The notes below the pieces were generated by a model, which saw only the letters and a program-made list of their open reading frames with translations, did no database searches and was not told where the DNA came from. The translations under genes were made by a program, and so were the position numbers. A stretch of DNA of 64,000 bases from assembly GCA_030424975.1 (NCBI GenBank), contig JAUHVY010000001.1, positions 1,299,093 through 1,363,092 on the forward strand. Reading direction: 5' to 3'. Shown piece after piece: positions 36,700-47,300 of this stretch (its first letter is position 1; every line of letters starts with the position of its first letter). The DNA comes from Alphaproteobacteria bacterium (GTDB taxonomy: Bacteria > Pseudomonadota > Alphaproteobacteria > Micavibrionales > Micavibrionaceae).

Positions 36700-37011
36700 T
36701 TATGATAAAGGCACGCGCTTCAAGCGCTCCTTATCAATTATATTCAGCGCCTTTTTTGTCATAGGCGCATCGAAACCTGCTCTGGAGAGTTTTTCCATTC
36801 TGTTTTTTAAGAAAGACGCACCAATGGAGTAGCTCCGCTCGTCCTCATTAAAAACGGTTTTGTCAGATTTATAAAAAGTTACGCGATATCCTGACGGATC
36901 TTCGCTTTTCTCACACGCCTCAACCATGACATCTTCGATATCAGACTCCCAGTTTGCCAGAGAGCTAAAAGCTTGAGGACGTGAAGCAGACGTTAATTCT
37001 CGACCAATCAT
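36700..37011 (-). CDS. Hypothetical protein, 103 residues
   Basis: This is a small soluble protein that I do not recognise. It has mixed charge, with a Ser/Asp/Glu-rich N-terminal half and a basic C-terminal half (LNIIDKERLKRVPLS). GGGAGG lies 6 bases before the ATG, a strong ribosome site that supports a real gene. It is monocistronic between the CtlX-like and sterol-desaturase genes. The region 37012-37243 upstream holds only AT-rich promoter-like sequence. Confidence 0.65.
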   Translation of the reverse strand: MIGRELTSASRPQAFSSLANWESDIEDVMVEACEKSEDPSGYRVTFYKSDKTVFNEDERSYSIGASFLKNRMEKLSRAGFDAPMTKKALNIIDKERLKRVPLS

Positions 37012-37243
37012 TGTCGACCTCCCAATTTATACACACACTTCGAATATATCCTATGGTATAATATAAAACGAAAAAATTCAAGAAAATTACAAGTAAAACA
37101 ATGAATTAGCGCAAACTAATTTAGAGAAAAAGCACCGAAACCACACAATAAAAACACAATAATACTTAAGAAAACGTGTATTTTATTAAACTATTCCAAC
37201 AAATACTCTTTCAAGACATATTGCTAAGCATTTGAAAATACGT

Positions 37244-38257
37244 TTATTCAGCAGACTCTATAGCTTCGACTTGATGATTTTTCTTATTTGCTGAAAAAGT
37301 ACTCGGATATGCACTCGCAATTTCATTTTGACGACGCTTGCTTAGGAATGGCCAAACGATTTGCTCTTTAAATGTATCGGGCATATGTGTGGTAATACCA
37401 ATATTTTTCGGTGGGCGGCGATCTTCATTAAAATATGTGCCAAAAACAAAATCCCAACACATAACATTTTCACCATAATTCATATTGCCTTCTCGCAATC
37501 GTTTACTATGGTGCCATCGATGCAATTCGGGCGTATTAAAGATCCACGATATAGGGCCAAAGCGCATTTCAACATTACAATGCGTGAGCATGCCGATAAA
37601 CGCAGTAACAGCGCCAAGCCACATCACAACCTCCATGGATGCGCCCAGCGCAATTAAGGGCAATATACCCAAAACAATACTGTAGACACTGTCGATAAAG
37701 TGAAAACGGCCTGTATTGACAATCCATAGCTTGCCGACACTGTGGTGAACCGCATGAAAACGCCAAATCGGCATAATTTCATGCGCTGTGCGATGCGCCC
37801 AATACAGCATGAACTCAGAGGCAACGACGGCAAAAACAACCTGCCCCCACATCGGCCAATGGGATGGCCATAGATGCATGCCAAGTAATCCGCCCTCGCC
37901 GCCCGATAACATATTGGCACCTATATAGGTGTTCACGGCCAATAAAACCTGCGTTGTCCCCTTACTGGTGAGGGTATGGGCAATATTCGCCCATGTCTGG
38001 CCGTCCGGCTCTGTCCATTTTGCTTCATGCGGAAATTTGCGCTCAAGGAATAACAGGCTGATGATTAAAAATGCATACGCGCCGTTGAAACATAAATACG
38101 GCATATAGGCAGGATCTTTGATTGAAAAGCCAAAGGCAGTCACCCCCATACAAATTGTAAACAGCAAAGGCCACCATACCCATGACAGGATATAACGAAC
38201 AGGTGTCGTTTGCCCAACGCCCGTATTATCAGGATTACGTTTGAGTGATGATAGCAT
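37244..38257 (-). CDS. Sterol desaturase/fatty acid hydroxylase family membrane protein
   Basis: The 337-residue integral membrane protein carries the histidine clusters of the di-iron fatty-acid hydroxylase superfamily: HRTAHE (about 157), FHAVHHS (about 169) and LHRWHHSKR (about 247). It has five to six membrane segments. The superfamily hydroxylates or desaturates lipids and sterols; the substrate is unknown, and hopanoids or carotenoids are possible in alphaproteobacteria. It is monocistronic or paired with the secreted gene 27 bases upstream. Confidence 0.88.
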   Translation of the reverse strand: MLSSLKRNPDNTGVGQTTPVRYILSWVWWPLLFTICMGVTAFGFSIKDPAYMPYLCFNGAYAFLIISLLFLERKFPHEAKWTEPDGQTWANIAHTLTSKGTTQVLLAVNTYIGANMLSGGEGGLLGMHLWPSHWPMWGQVVFAVVASEFMLYWAHRTAHEIMPIWRFHAVHHSVGKLWIVNTGRFHFIDSVYSIVLGILPLIALGASMEVVMWLGAVTAFIGMLTHCNVEMRFGPISWIFNTPELHRWHHSKRLREGNMNYGENVMCWDFVFGTYFNEDRRPPKNIGITTHMPDTFKEQIVWPFLSKRRQNEIASAYPSTFSANKKNHQVEAIESAE

Positions 38258-38284
38258 TTCTATTCTTCCCTCTCATCATAGAAA

Positions 38285-38743
38285 TTACAGTTCTTCAGGT
38301 AGTGGCAACCTATCTTGTGCAGATTTCGGTAGCAGGTCCTCTATATTTGGTATGTCGGGGTCTTCTGCCGTTTTCGGATCAATCCCGTTGAGCAAATAAG
38401 AGACATCCTTTAATTCGCGCATAACCTGAAACCGTTTCATCATAAAATCAAGGTTTTTGCAGGTTGGCTTTTCCTCTTGCAACTCATCCTTAATTGCCTT
38501 CAATTCGGAATCGTTAATCGCATGAAGTTCGGCTTGATGCTCCTCCGATATGTTTCGCTTCTCAACGAATTTATCAATGAATCTAAGGGCAAGATTACTG
38601 TCCTTATCGCAATAAACATTATAAGCATCAGCCTTGGCGGAGTATGCCACGGCCTTTTTCATTAAATCATAATCATTCGGTTGATCGGCCGCAAAAGCCA
38701 AAGTAGGAACCAGCAAAGATAATAAAAGAATGCGTTTCATCAT
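38285..38743 (-). CDS. Hypothetical secreted protein, 152 residues
   Basis: The precursor starts MMKRILLLSLLVPTLAFA, a signal peptide cleaved before ADQPN. The mature domain is helical, with two Cys (VYCDKDSNL and KPTCKNLDF) that may form a disulfide. No family is recognised. It lies upstream of the sterol-desaturase-family gene on the same strand. The open frame extends 15 codons upstream from a GTG, but the signal peptide fixes the start here. Confidence 0.75.
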   Translation of the reverse strand: MMKRILLLSLLVPTLAFAADQPNDYDLMKKAVAYSAKADAYNVYCDKDSNLALRFIDKFVEKRNISEEHQAELHAINDSELKAIKDELQEEKPTCKNLDFMMKRFQVMRELKDVSYLLNGIDPKTAEDPDIPNIEDLLPKSAQDRLPLPEEL

Positions 38744-38800
38744 GGTTGCATCATAATGCGTTTTCTTGCCTTTGCAAAGTTTTAGCACATAGAAAAAAGA

Positions 38801-39790
38801 TTATCCACGCGCGGCGCGGCGCAACCTGTCATTGATCGCAACGCCTATACCCGTTTCGGGAATATTCATCACCGCGATGGCCTTGTTTTTCGGGCTATCC
38901 AGCGCACGTAACATCGAAAATAAATTCGCGGCGGCCTCGTATAAATCCCCCTCTTTGCTCAAATGACGTAATGAATCATCAGGCAAATCTGATGCCGCGC
39001 CTGCGCCTTTTATGCCCATAAACTTGATTGAGCCAAAAGACAGCAAGGCCTCCCCCTCTTCCAGATCAACGGCATTTAAACGCACAGGGATATTCGGCGC
39101 GTAATGTTTTAATAATTGCCCGGGAGATTTCACATCATTCCCATGATCGCCAAAATCGTACCCGATTGTCATGCCCAAGGCTTCGCTAACATCCTCTGCA
39201 GTAATACCACCGGGACGAAGAATGACGGGCACATTGCCGCTGCAATCTATGACCGTTGATTCAAGGCCGACACTGCAAACACCATCCGCCAAAATAAAGT
39301 CAACGGCATCACCAAGGCTTTGTGCGACATGGGCGGGTGCGGTTGGGCTTAGGCTACCTGATTTATTTGCACTCGGCGCAGCAATGGGAACGCCCGAAGC
39401 CGCAATAAGCTGGCGCGCCGTTTTATGCGACGGTATGCGCACAGCCACGGTTGGCAAACCCGCACTAACTAACTCCGATAACGGGCAATCATTGCGCCGC
39501 TTTAAAATCATCGTCAAAGGGCCGGGCCAGAACTTTTGGGCTAAGGCGTGCTCAAACGCATTCATTTCCGCCAAGGCCAGAACATCATCAACATCATTTA
39601 CATGTACGATGAGCGGATTAAAACTCGGCCGCCCTTTTGCTTCGAATATTTTTGCCACGGCCTTACCGTCACAGGCATTCGCCGCCAAACCGTATACGGT
39701 TTCGGTTGGCATACCGACAAGACCACCCAGTTTTAAAACCTCGGCGGCCTGCGCAATTGATTTTGAATTAGAAGCCATAATACGTGTCAT
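38801..39790 (-). CDS. L-threonylcarbamoyladenylate synthase (Sua5-type)
   Basis: This enzyme makes threonylcarbamoyl-AMP from threonine, bicarbonate and ATP for the t6A37 modification of ANN-decoding tRNAs. The 329-residue protein is the long Sua5 form: the YrdC domain begins LKLGGLVGMPTETVYGLAAN and has KGRPSFNPLIVHV, ALAQKFWPGPLTMILKRR and APSANKSGSLSPT. A linker and a C-terminal Sua5 domain (PGQLLKHYAPNIPVRL) follow. The ATG at 39778 and a GTG at 39799 are other candidate starts. Confidence 0.93.
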   Translation of the reverse strand: MTRIMASNSKSIAQAAEVLKLGGLVGMPTETVYGLAANACDGKAVAKIFEAKGRPSFNPLIVHVNDVDDVLALAEMNAFEHALAQKFWPGPLTMILKRRNDCPLSELVSAGLPTVAVRIPSHKTARQLIAASGVPIAAPSANKSGSLSPTAPAHVAQSLGDAVDFILADGVCSVGLESTVIDCSGNVPVILRPGGITAEDVSEALGMTIGYDFGDHGNDVKSPGQLLKHYAPNIPVRLNAVDLEEGEALLSFGSIKFMGIKGAGAASDLPDDSLRHLSKEGDLYEAAANLFSMLRALDSPKNKAIAVMNIPETGIGVAINDRLRRAARG

Positions 39791-39849
39791 AACCAACACA
39801 GATATGCATTAAACACGTTTAAAATCAAGATATAAGAATACTGTAAGCC

Positions 39850-40242
39850 TTAGGCAATATCAGCAGAGCTTTGTAATGGTTGCTCTTCATTCATAAGCTT
39901 ATCCGCGAAAATGCGCTCATAACCTGTCGGAACCAGCCCATCCTTCATACGTCCCATCGTATTGGAAATCAGTGCTTTTGCATTATCCTGTTGCGAAACA
40001 CCTTGTACATTCTCGCCATAACCATTTTGTTCCAGCACAGCAACGACATCATCAAAATGAAAATTGAGGCCCTCGGTTTTTGAAACACGTGACGTCATCA
40101 GCGCAAAGTCAGCAACCCAATCTAATGTTGCCACTGCGTCATTTTGTTCAAGAACCCCATTCAGGGCTTCCAGATGTGTATCGATTTCTTGCTGTGCAGC
40201 TTGCGGGTTCATTGCTGCTTGTAAAAAATTTGGTCTTGCCAT
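39850..40242 (-). CDS. Hypothetical acidic protein, 130 residues
   Basis: This is an unrecognised soluble helical protein rich in Ala, Asn, Gln and Asp, with no signal peptide. The ATG at 40242 (MARPNFLQAAMNPQAAQQEI) is preferred because GGAGAG sits 7-8 bases upstream; a further 7 codons are open. It is monocistronic between tsaC and the exonuclease-like gene. Its composition and layout resemble other orphan proteins in this window. Confidence 0.72.
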   Translation of the reverse strand: MARPNFLQAAMNPQAAQQEIDTHLEALNGVLEQNDAVATLDWVADFALMTSRVSKTEGLNFHFDDVVAVLEQNGYGENVQGVSQQDNAKALISNTMGRMKDGLVPTGYERIFADKLMNEEQPLQSSADIA

Positions 40243-40332
40243 GCTCTGCTCTCCGTTAACCATATTCCGTTAGGGCTTGGCGTAACATAATATTTCACAA
40301 TATGACAAGTTATTTGTTGTTTTATTACCGTA

Positions 40333-40923
40333 TTACATATCAAAGGCGTCATGCGCCCGATGATGGTCAGGCCCGTTTTTGAGGGCGTAATACGCCTGAT
40401 AAAACGCCATGAGGTCTTTGGCATCCTGCTCTGCTCGGTGGTCAGGCGCGGATGGCAGACGCGCATTTTCATGCGCCTGATGAATTACATCCTTATCATC
40501 CAAATCCAGATAATCATAAATATAATGTAACTCGAATGACTGCTCTATGTCCGTCGCATTAAATAACCGTTTAAGCCAAAAACTATCGGCGGCGGTTTGC
40601 GGGCTGTCACACATAATGATCTTGCCTGCCAATTCCTCATTAAGCCAATTTGCTACATCGGCTACATCGGCACCCTCATCAAATAATGACTGACGTGAGA
40701 TATTATGAATGAGGCCGATATCCGGATCGTCCGGATCGCATTGCCAATCCGTCCACCCCTTTTGCGGGCGAATTAATGTGGCATCGGAATAGCCGTTGGC
40801 ATGAGCAAAACCAACCTCGATCGGGTAACTTGCCGTTGGCAAATCATCGCCAAGCGCCACCCCCTTCATAGATGATGCCTCAATATCCAAGAAAACAACG
40901 GTATCAGGATGCGGTAATTCCAT
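40333..40923 (-). CDS. DEDDh exonuclease-like protein
   Basis: The 196-residue protein resembles RNase T/DNA polymerase III epsilon-type 3'-5' exonucleases: VVFLDIEASSMKG near the N-terminus (first Asp-x-Glu of the DEDD set), NISRQSLFDEGADVADVANW in the middle, and APDHRAEQDAKDLMAFYQAY near the C-terminus with His and Asp in the final motif. It could act on DNA or RNA ends; no partner is apparent. It lies 74 bases downstream of anmK on the same strand. Confidence 0.75.
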   Translation of the reverse strand: MELPHPDTVVFLDIEASSMKGVALGDDLPTASYPIEVGFAHANGYSDATLIRPQKGWTDWQCDPDDPDIGLIHNISRQSLFDEGADVADVANWLNEELAGKIIMCDSPQTAADSFWLKRLFNATDIEQSFELHYIYDYLDLDDKDVIHQAHENARLPSAPDHRAEQDAKDLMAFYQAYYALKNGPDHHRAHDAFDM

Positions 40924-40997
40924 GTTGGAACGCTATGCGGTGCGCCCATGAAAGTCAAAGGGATAAGGTGCTGCGCGGCAGCAAATACACAGCGCGT

Positions 40998-42074
40998 TTA
41001 TAGCGGCAAAGGCGCATGAAGAATGCCGCCAGTGACGGGTTTATTGACACCAGTCGTTGAAGGCAGACTCAATGCCTCCCCCAGTAATGAACGCACGGCC
41101 AAATACGCAAATCCTTCGGCCTCGGTTGCATCCCCGTTCCACCCTGATCGATCAATCGATGTAACGGGCTTATCAATAGCGGCTTGCAAACTATCAATAA
41201 AGAAGCTGTTTTTGCGCCCGCCGCCCGCAACAAACACATGCTGCGGCTTTTTCGGAACATGCGACAGCGCCGCAACAACGGAACGCACACTCATATCCAA
41301 TAACGTTGCCATGCCATCCTCGTCTGATGCGTATAGAACACAATCAATCGACCATTCATTACGATCCAAAGATTTGGGAGGCTTCTTTTTAAAAAACGGG
41401 CTGTGCAAGAAGTTCTTCACGACGCTTTCTAAAACGACCCCACGCGATGCGATCATCCCCTCCATATCAAAATCCATACCTGTTCTGGATTTTATAAAAT
41501 CATCCATCATGGCATTCGCAGGGCCGCAATCAAATGCAATCAGCTCACCATCCGCCCCGATATAAGTAATATTGGCAACACCACCTAAATTCAAAACCAT
41601 CACAGGCTTCGTTTGATCCGCCATCATGGCGCGGTGATATAGGGGTAATAACGGCGCGCCTTGCCCGCCTGCTTTCATATCGGCTTGGCGCATATCGGAC
41701 ACAACAGGCATTCCTGTTTCTTTTGCCAATCTTTCACCATCACCAAGCTGCCATGTAAAACCGTTATCGGGATCATGCGTTACAGTTTGCCCGTGAAACC
41801 CGATGACATCGGCATGTTCACCGAATGCCTTGACCGCCTGTATATGAATATCCGTCACAAGGCGCTCTGCCTCGATCACGGCGTCATCACGTTCTTTCTT
41901 TCCGAAACAGGCGCGCACCTTGTCACGTACTGAAATATCATAAGGGTGCGCATAAAACCTGATCGGCTTTACAATATCAAAACCATCGGTCTCGATCAGG
42001 GCAACATCGATCTCTCCGTCAAGAGATGTTCCTGACATCAGACCAATTGCCCTATAGACTTTGTGTGCGCACAT
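40998..42074 (-). CDS. anmK: Anhydro-N-acetylmuramic acid kinase
   Basis: AnmK hydrolyses and phosphorylates 1,6-anhydro-MurNAc to MurNAc-6-phosphate during peptidoglycan recycling. The 358-residue protein begins AIGLMSGTSLDGEIDVALIE, the family signature, with IGFHGQTVTHDPDNGFTWQL, VLNLGGVANITYIG and FVAGGGRKNSFFIDSL. It is divergent from tyrS, a very common anmK-tyrS arrangement in proteobacteria. Confidence 0.95.
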   Translation of the reverse strand: MCAHKVYRAIGLMSGTSLDGEIDVALIETDGFDIVKPIRFYAHPYDISVRDKVRACFGKKERDDAVIEAERLVTDIHIQAVKAFGEHADVIGFHGQTVTHDPDNGFTWQLGDGERLAKETGMPVVSDMRQADMKAGGQGAPLLPLYHRAMMADQTKPVMVLNLGGVANITYIGADGELIAFDCGPANAMMDDFIKSRTGMDFDMEGMIASRGVVLESVVKNFLHSPFFKKKPPKSLDRNEWSIDCVLYASDEDGMATLLDMSVRSVVAALSHVPKKPQHVFVAGGGRKNSFFIDSLQAAIDKPVTSIDRSGWNGDATEAEGFAYLAVRSLLGEALSLPSTTGVNKPVTGGILHAPLPL

Positions 42075-42159
42075 GCTTATAAACCTTAATGAAGGGTTGC
42101 TTTAATGCCCCCCTAATCATCCGAACACTGTGCAAGAAATAAAGATAAAAGTAAACGAT

Positions 42160-43413
42160 ATGAGCATGTATAAATCAGACTTTCTGAACATTTTGAACGA
42201 ACGCGGATTCATCCATCAGTGTTCCGATCTGGAAGCCTTAGACGAAAAACTTTGCGAAGGTCCGCAAAGCGCTTATATCGGTTTTGATGCGACGGCAAAA
42301 TCACTGCATGTCGGTAATTTGACAGGCATTATGATGTTGTACTGGTTCCAACAATGCGGCCACAAGCCCATTACATTGATGGGTGGCGGTACATCCAAAA
42401 TCGGTGACCCGTCATTTAAAGATGAGCAACGGGTTCTTCTGGATGATGATACAATCAATGATAACATCAAAAATATTCAATCAACCTGTTTCAAACAATT
42501 CCTGAATTACGGTGATGCGGCAAATGATGCCATGATGGTCAATAATAATGACTGGCTTGATGCATTATCATATCTTTCGTTTTTACGTGATTATGGCCGT
42601 TATTTCACAATCAACCGCATGATTTCATTCGAATCTGTTAAACAACGCCTTGACCGCGAAAGCCCGCTTACACTGCTTGAGTTTAACTACATGGTTATGC
42701 AAGGTTACGACTTCCTTGAGCTAAACCGCCGTTACGGTACAATCCTGCAAATGGGCGGGTCTGACCAATGGGGTAATATTATCAATGGTGTTGATCTTGG
42801 ACACAAATCAGATCGCGTTCAACTATATGCGCTGACCGCTCCGCTATTGACGACACCTGACGGCAAGAAAATGGGTAAAACCGTGAATGGCGCCGTTTGG
42901 CTGAATGGTGATATGCTCTCTGCGTATGATTATTACCAATATTGGCGCAATGTTGATGATGTGATGGTGGGTACATTGCTCCGTCGTTTCACAACTTTAG
43001 ACATGATGGAAATCCGCAAGCTTGAAAACCTTCAGGGCGCGGAAATTAACGAAGCGAAAAAAATCCTCGCCTTCGAAGCGACCAAAATCTGTCACGGCGA
43101 ACAGGCCGCGCATGATGCCGCAAAAACTGCCCAAGCTGTTTTCGAACAAGGCGGTGTCGGTGGTGACTTGCCTAGCATCGAGATCAACGCAGATTATTTA
43201 AAAGACGGTATTTCCGTTGTTGAACTGTTCATCGAAACCGGCCTTTGCAATTCAAAGGGTGAGGTCAAGCGTCTGATACAGGGCGGTGGAGCGCGCGTGA
43301 ATGATACGCCGATCTCTGATCTTGAACAAATGGTGAGCAGCAATGATTTAACCGATGAGGGACATATCAAGCTCTCATCCGGAAAAAAACGTCACGCCCT
43401 TGTGAAGGTCTAA
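42160..43413 (+). CDS. tyrS: Tyrosyl-tRNA synthetase
   Basis: This class I synthetase charges tRNA-Tyr. The 417-residue product shows [20 protein letters not shown] (HIGH-type motif HVGN), [16 protein letters not shown] and [15 protein letters not shown] (KMSKS-type), with a C-terminal S4 RNA-binding domain ([19 protein letters not shown]). ATG 42160 is preferred; the open frame extends ten codons from a GTG. No T-box or other leader structure was noticed. It is followed by an EamA transporter 7 bases later. Confidence 0.96.
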   Translation: MSMYKSDFLNILNERGFIHQCSDLEALDEKLCEGPQSAYIGFDATAKSLHVGNLTGIMMLYWFQQCGHKPITLMGGGTSKIGDPSFKDEQRVLLDDDTINDNIKNIQSTCFKQFLNYGDAANDAMMVNNNDWLDALSYLSFLRDYGRYFTINRMISFESVKQRLDRESPLTLLEFNYMVMQGYDFLELNRRYGTILQMGGSDQWGNIINGVDLGHKSDRVQLYALTAPLLTTPDGKKMGKTVNGAVWLNGDMLSAYDYYQYWRNVDDVMVGTLLRRFTTLDMMEIRKLENLQGAEINEAKKILAFEATKICHGEQAAHDAAKTAQAVFEQGGVGGDLPSIEINADYLKDGISVVELFIETGLCNSKGEVKRLIQGGGARVNDTPISDLEQMVSSNDLTDEGHIKLSSGKKRHALVKV

Positions 43414-43420
43414 GCCATAA

Positions 43421-44329
43421 ATGAACAATTTTAGTTTATACGCCCTGACCGTTCTGATCTGGGGTACAACATGGTACGCCATCACGTTCCAGCTCGGCAG
43501 CGTTCACCCCATTTTATCCGTGAGCTATCGTTTCATGGTAGCGGCGGCGGCACTGTTTTTTTATGTTGTTGTTATGCGTAAAAAAAGCCTGCCCCGCTTT
43601 AGCGCAAAACAACATGGCATGCTGGCTATTTTGGGCTTTTACCTCTTTGGCTTGAACTACGTCTTATTTTATTTCGGTACGCAATATTTGACATCAGGGT
43701 TGGTGGCGATTGTTTTTTCAATGATGACCTTAATGAACATTGTTAACCAAAAACTGTTCTTTGATCAAAAAGTCCGCCCCGCCGTTGCAGCAGGCAGCCT
43801 AATTGGGTTATGCGGCATCACAATGGTTTTTTGGCCGGAATTTTCACACACACATCTTGGTGATTATGCTACACTTGGTTTTGCATTATGTTTGCTTGCG
43901 ACTTACTGCGCATCAATCGGGAATATGGTTTCCCTCAAAAACAGCCGCAGTGACATTCCGGTTTTAGAGGGCAACACGTATGGCATGGCCTATGGTGCAG
44001 TGTTCTCGTTTCTTCTTGCGATATTGGTTGGCGCACCAATTACATTTGAATTCACCACCCCTTATATTGCCTCAATGCTATATCTTTCGATTTTCGGTTC
44101 AGCCATAGCATTTGGATGCTACCTCACATTGATGAAAAATATCGGAGCCGATAAGGCCGCCTATGCCACCGTTTTATTTCCTATTGTTGCCCTGATTATA
44201 TCAACATTATTCGAAGGATACGTTTGGACACCATTATCGATTTGCGGCGTGATCATTAGTGTCATTGGAAATGTGATTGCCATGCAATTTAAACGCCCGA
44301 GCATAAAGCGTTCTGCCTCACTCCCATAA
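43421..44329 (+). CDS. DMT superfamily transporter (EamA family)
   Basis: This 302-residue protein has about ten membrane segments in two EamA repeats, beginning LTVLIWGTTWYAITFQLGSV. Family members export amino acids or metabolites, or take up nucleotide sugars; the substrate is unknown. It starts 7 bases after the tyrS stop, so cotranscription is likely. Its end overlaps the end of the convergent DUF3971 gene by 12 bases. Confidence 0.88.
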   Translation: MNNFSLYALTVLIWGTTWYAITFQLGSVHPILSVSYRFMVAAAALFFYVVVMRKKSLPRFSAKQHGMLAILGFYLFGLNYVLFYFGTQYLTSGLVAIVFSMMTLMNIVNQKLFFDQKVRPAVAAGSLIGLCGITMVFWPEFSHTHLGDYATLGFALCLLATYCASIGNMVSLKNSRSDIPVLEGNTYGMAYGAVFSFLLAILVGAPITFEFTTPYIASMLYLSIFGSAIAFGCYLTLMKNIGADKAAYATVLFPIVALIISTLFEGYVWTPLSICGVIISVIGNVIAMQFKRPSIKRSASLP

Positions 44330-47300
44330 TATGCGGCGTAAAATTCCGGGCGTTAACACGGATAAAGGATTAGCGGAGATGACAGGATCCTCCGATGATC
44401 CCTTCACGCTATAGGTTGCAGCAAAGATACCGCCGGAGCCACCGGTAAGGATATCGCCCACTAGCGGAATTTTACCGATTAAATTATTCACCTCAGACAT
44501 TGGAACGACTGTCCCCTCAAGATCTATAGTGCGACTTTGGTTATCAAATGTACCTTCGAATAACAAGCCCAGCGCATTACCGGATGTACGCCCGTCTTCG
44601 ATCTTGAGCAAGCTGCCCTTTTTGCGATAGAGCCATTCAAAATTCGCCTCAAGTTTCGAAAACTCAAGGCCGTCATCTGACAACGCATCCCCTATCCCCG
44701 TAAGGGATACAAGACTTAGGATACGGGTCAAAAACGGTGCCTTCATGACACGAAAATCGGTGATAAGCGCGCGCCCTTTTAGGTTGCGGTCATTCACACC
44801 GCCAAGTGCCTGACCAAAGATCGTCAAGGTTCCGCCAACCAAGTTGTTATAAACACCGAACGATTTCAAAAATGCGCCCGCATTGTCGCTTTCCATGCGG
44901 AAGGTGCGCTTACCCTCTTGATCAGGCTTATACCGTAAACCAAATTGCCCGCCTTTGAGCTGCCCGTCCATTTCCATGCGATTGAAACGCCCCTGCCCGT
45001 CAATATCCATATATGATTTAACATTACTGACGCTTTCATTCTTGGCGGTGAACATGATATCACTCTTCATGTAAATTTTCATTGGCGGCTCGTCATACTC
45101 TGCGCTCGCGTTTGCTCCCGCCTTTCCGCTCGATTGCCCGCTACTGACCTGTGCATCCCCCGCATCCATGAATGGCTGCGCATCAAATGTGCTCGCTTGC
45201 ACGTTAATCGTGACAACGCCATCATTATCAAATGAAAAATCGAGATTGCCCTTCGTTTTGTCCAAGGTGAAGTTTTTCAAATTCCCTGCTTTTAATTCTG
45301 TTTTGCCATCTATTTGTGCAAATTGAATATCAGCCTGCGGCAAATCGAATTTTTCGCCACTTGCCTTCAAAGCCGTAATTTTCTGCAACACACCTTTGCT
45401 CAAATGCGCTACAAACGATGCTTGCGCCTTTTGTCCTGTTGGCTTTGCAAAATCAAACGGCTCGACAAAGAATAACGCGGGGGATGCATCAACCTTTACG
45501 GTTGCCGTTGCACTACGATCACGTTGTAATGTGTAATCAATTTCAACGGGCAACGACCCTTCGATAAAATCACTCAAATCAATACCAAGTAAGTTTCGCA
45601 AATTCGGGTCTGCCGTAATTTTGGCCAGCACCTTTTCCTTATATGGCTTACCCTCGCTTTCCAAAAACGTTTTCCATGTGAAATCCATAGAACGCTTCTC
45701 CAGCATGGCCTTTCCGGAAAGGCTCACTTGCCCGTCCTTTATATTGAACTGCATCGGCCCGCCGCTCAGATCCAATGTTTCAACAACATCAGGCAAAAGA
45801 ACATCATTCACCGTGCCGCTTACGGATATTTTAAAGTCCTGAAGCTTTACATCTTTTTGCGTCGGGAAATTCAATTTCACAACAACATCACCATCACCAC
45901 GCACCTTGGCTATATCCATTCCCAGACGATCACCAAGGTTAATCGGATCTTTTGAAATATAGCGCATCACATCGGCGATTTTCGCCTTGAGCGGGATCGT
46001 AAGGTCCGCGCCTCCCTTACCAACGGCCACGACTTGATCAAAAACCAAATCTGCGCCCTCCACATTCATCACGCCGATCTTACCGTGATCAATGTGAATG
46101 CTAAGCTCATCCCTACTTAAATCAAAACGCCCCGACCCGTATGCATTTTTAGCAGGGTCAAGAGGCGCACGATAATCAACGTTCATACCTTCAAACTCAA
46201 ACCCCGCCACAAGGTCTTTTGCATCAACATTCCATAACGGCATATCTTCTGTTGCGACGTCTTCTGCCTGCTCAACCGCGATCACATTATTGTTTTTGAT
46301 TGCTTCTAAATTGAACTCAACCCAAACATTTTTAAAAATGCCCTCTGACATTTTTTGCACGATCCACTCTTCACTACTGTCGCCGCGCAGAGCCTTCGGC
46401 CATAGCGGATCTATGTTCTTCTGCGCGCCTTCCGCAATGGATGCCCTTACGGGGCCGGAAATTTGCGTATCTGTATGGGTTAATTGCGCAGTTAGGGTTA
46501 ACGGGATATCACCAATCGTCAACATCGTATCATCGATATTTAAACTCTTCCCCGCGTAACTATACGTCGCATTCACCGCCAAATTTTTATAGGGAATATT
46601 ATCATCTGAGATGTCAGGGTGTGAAATACTCCCCTTTTCCGAAGAAATGCGAACACGCATATCAGCAGGCAGGAAAAACTCATCCAATATTGTTTCGATA
46701 TGGGCATCGGCAACAATGTCTTGGTTCGCAAGAACATCCAGCTCGGGCACATGCTCGGCCAAGGCACCGAAATCGAATGATTTCAAATCAGCTGATAGCT
46801 CTACGTTTTTCTGATCCCATATATACTCTAAATCAATATTAAGCGAAGATTCATCGAGCCCAACGTCAGGAAGTTTTAAATTTACATTCCCATCCATACC
46901 GCGTGATGTGCTTTGTAATTTCAAATTAAAATCAGGTAATGACCATGTTTGTTGGGCAATTTGGTCATCCACCATCAAACGCGCCTTTTCAATGGCAAAA
47001 GATTGCAAGCGTGAAATCAATGAATTGTGCGCGCTTTCATAGCCCGGGCGTGCAATATATCCGAAAATGCGGGTCGTCAGCTCGAACTGATCCTCCCTGT
47101 TTTCTTGGGTAGCATGAGCAGCAGTATTACCAATACCAAGGCTAATACCACCTTGCCCATCCCTAACCAAGCGCAAGGTAGGTTCGCGCAGAATGACGGC
47201 CTTTGGCATTACACGCCCTGTTAAAAGGCCGGCGCGTGAAAAACTAATTGCGGCCGTGTTGATCGAAAGCACAGGAATGCCTTGCGCGTTCATCAGCTGC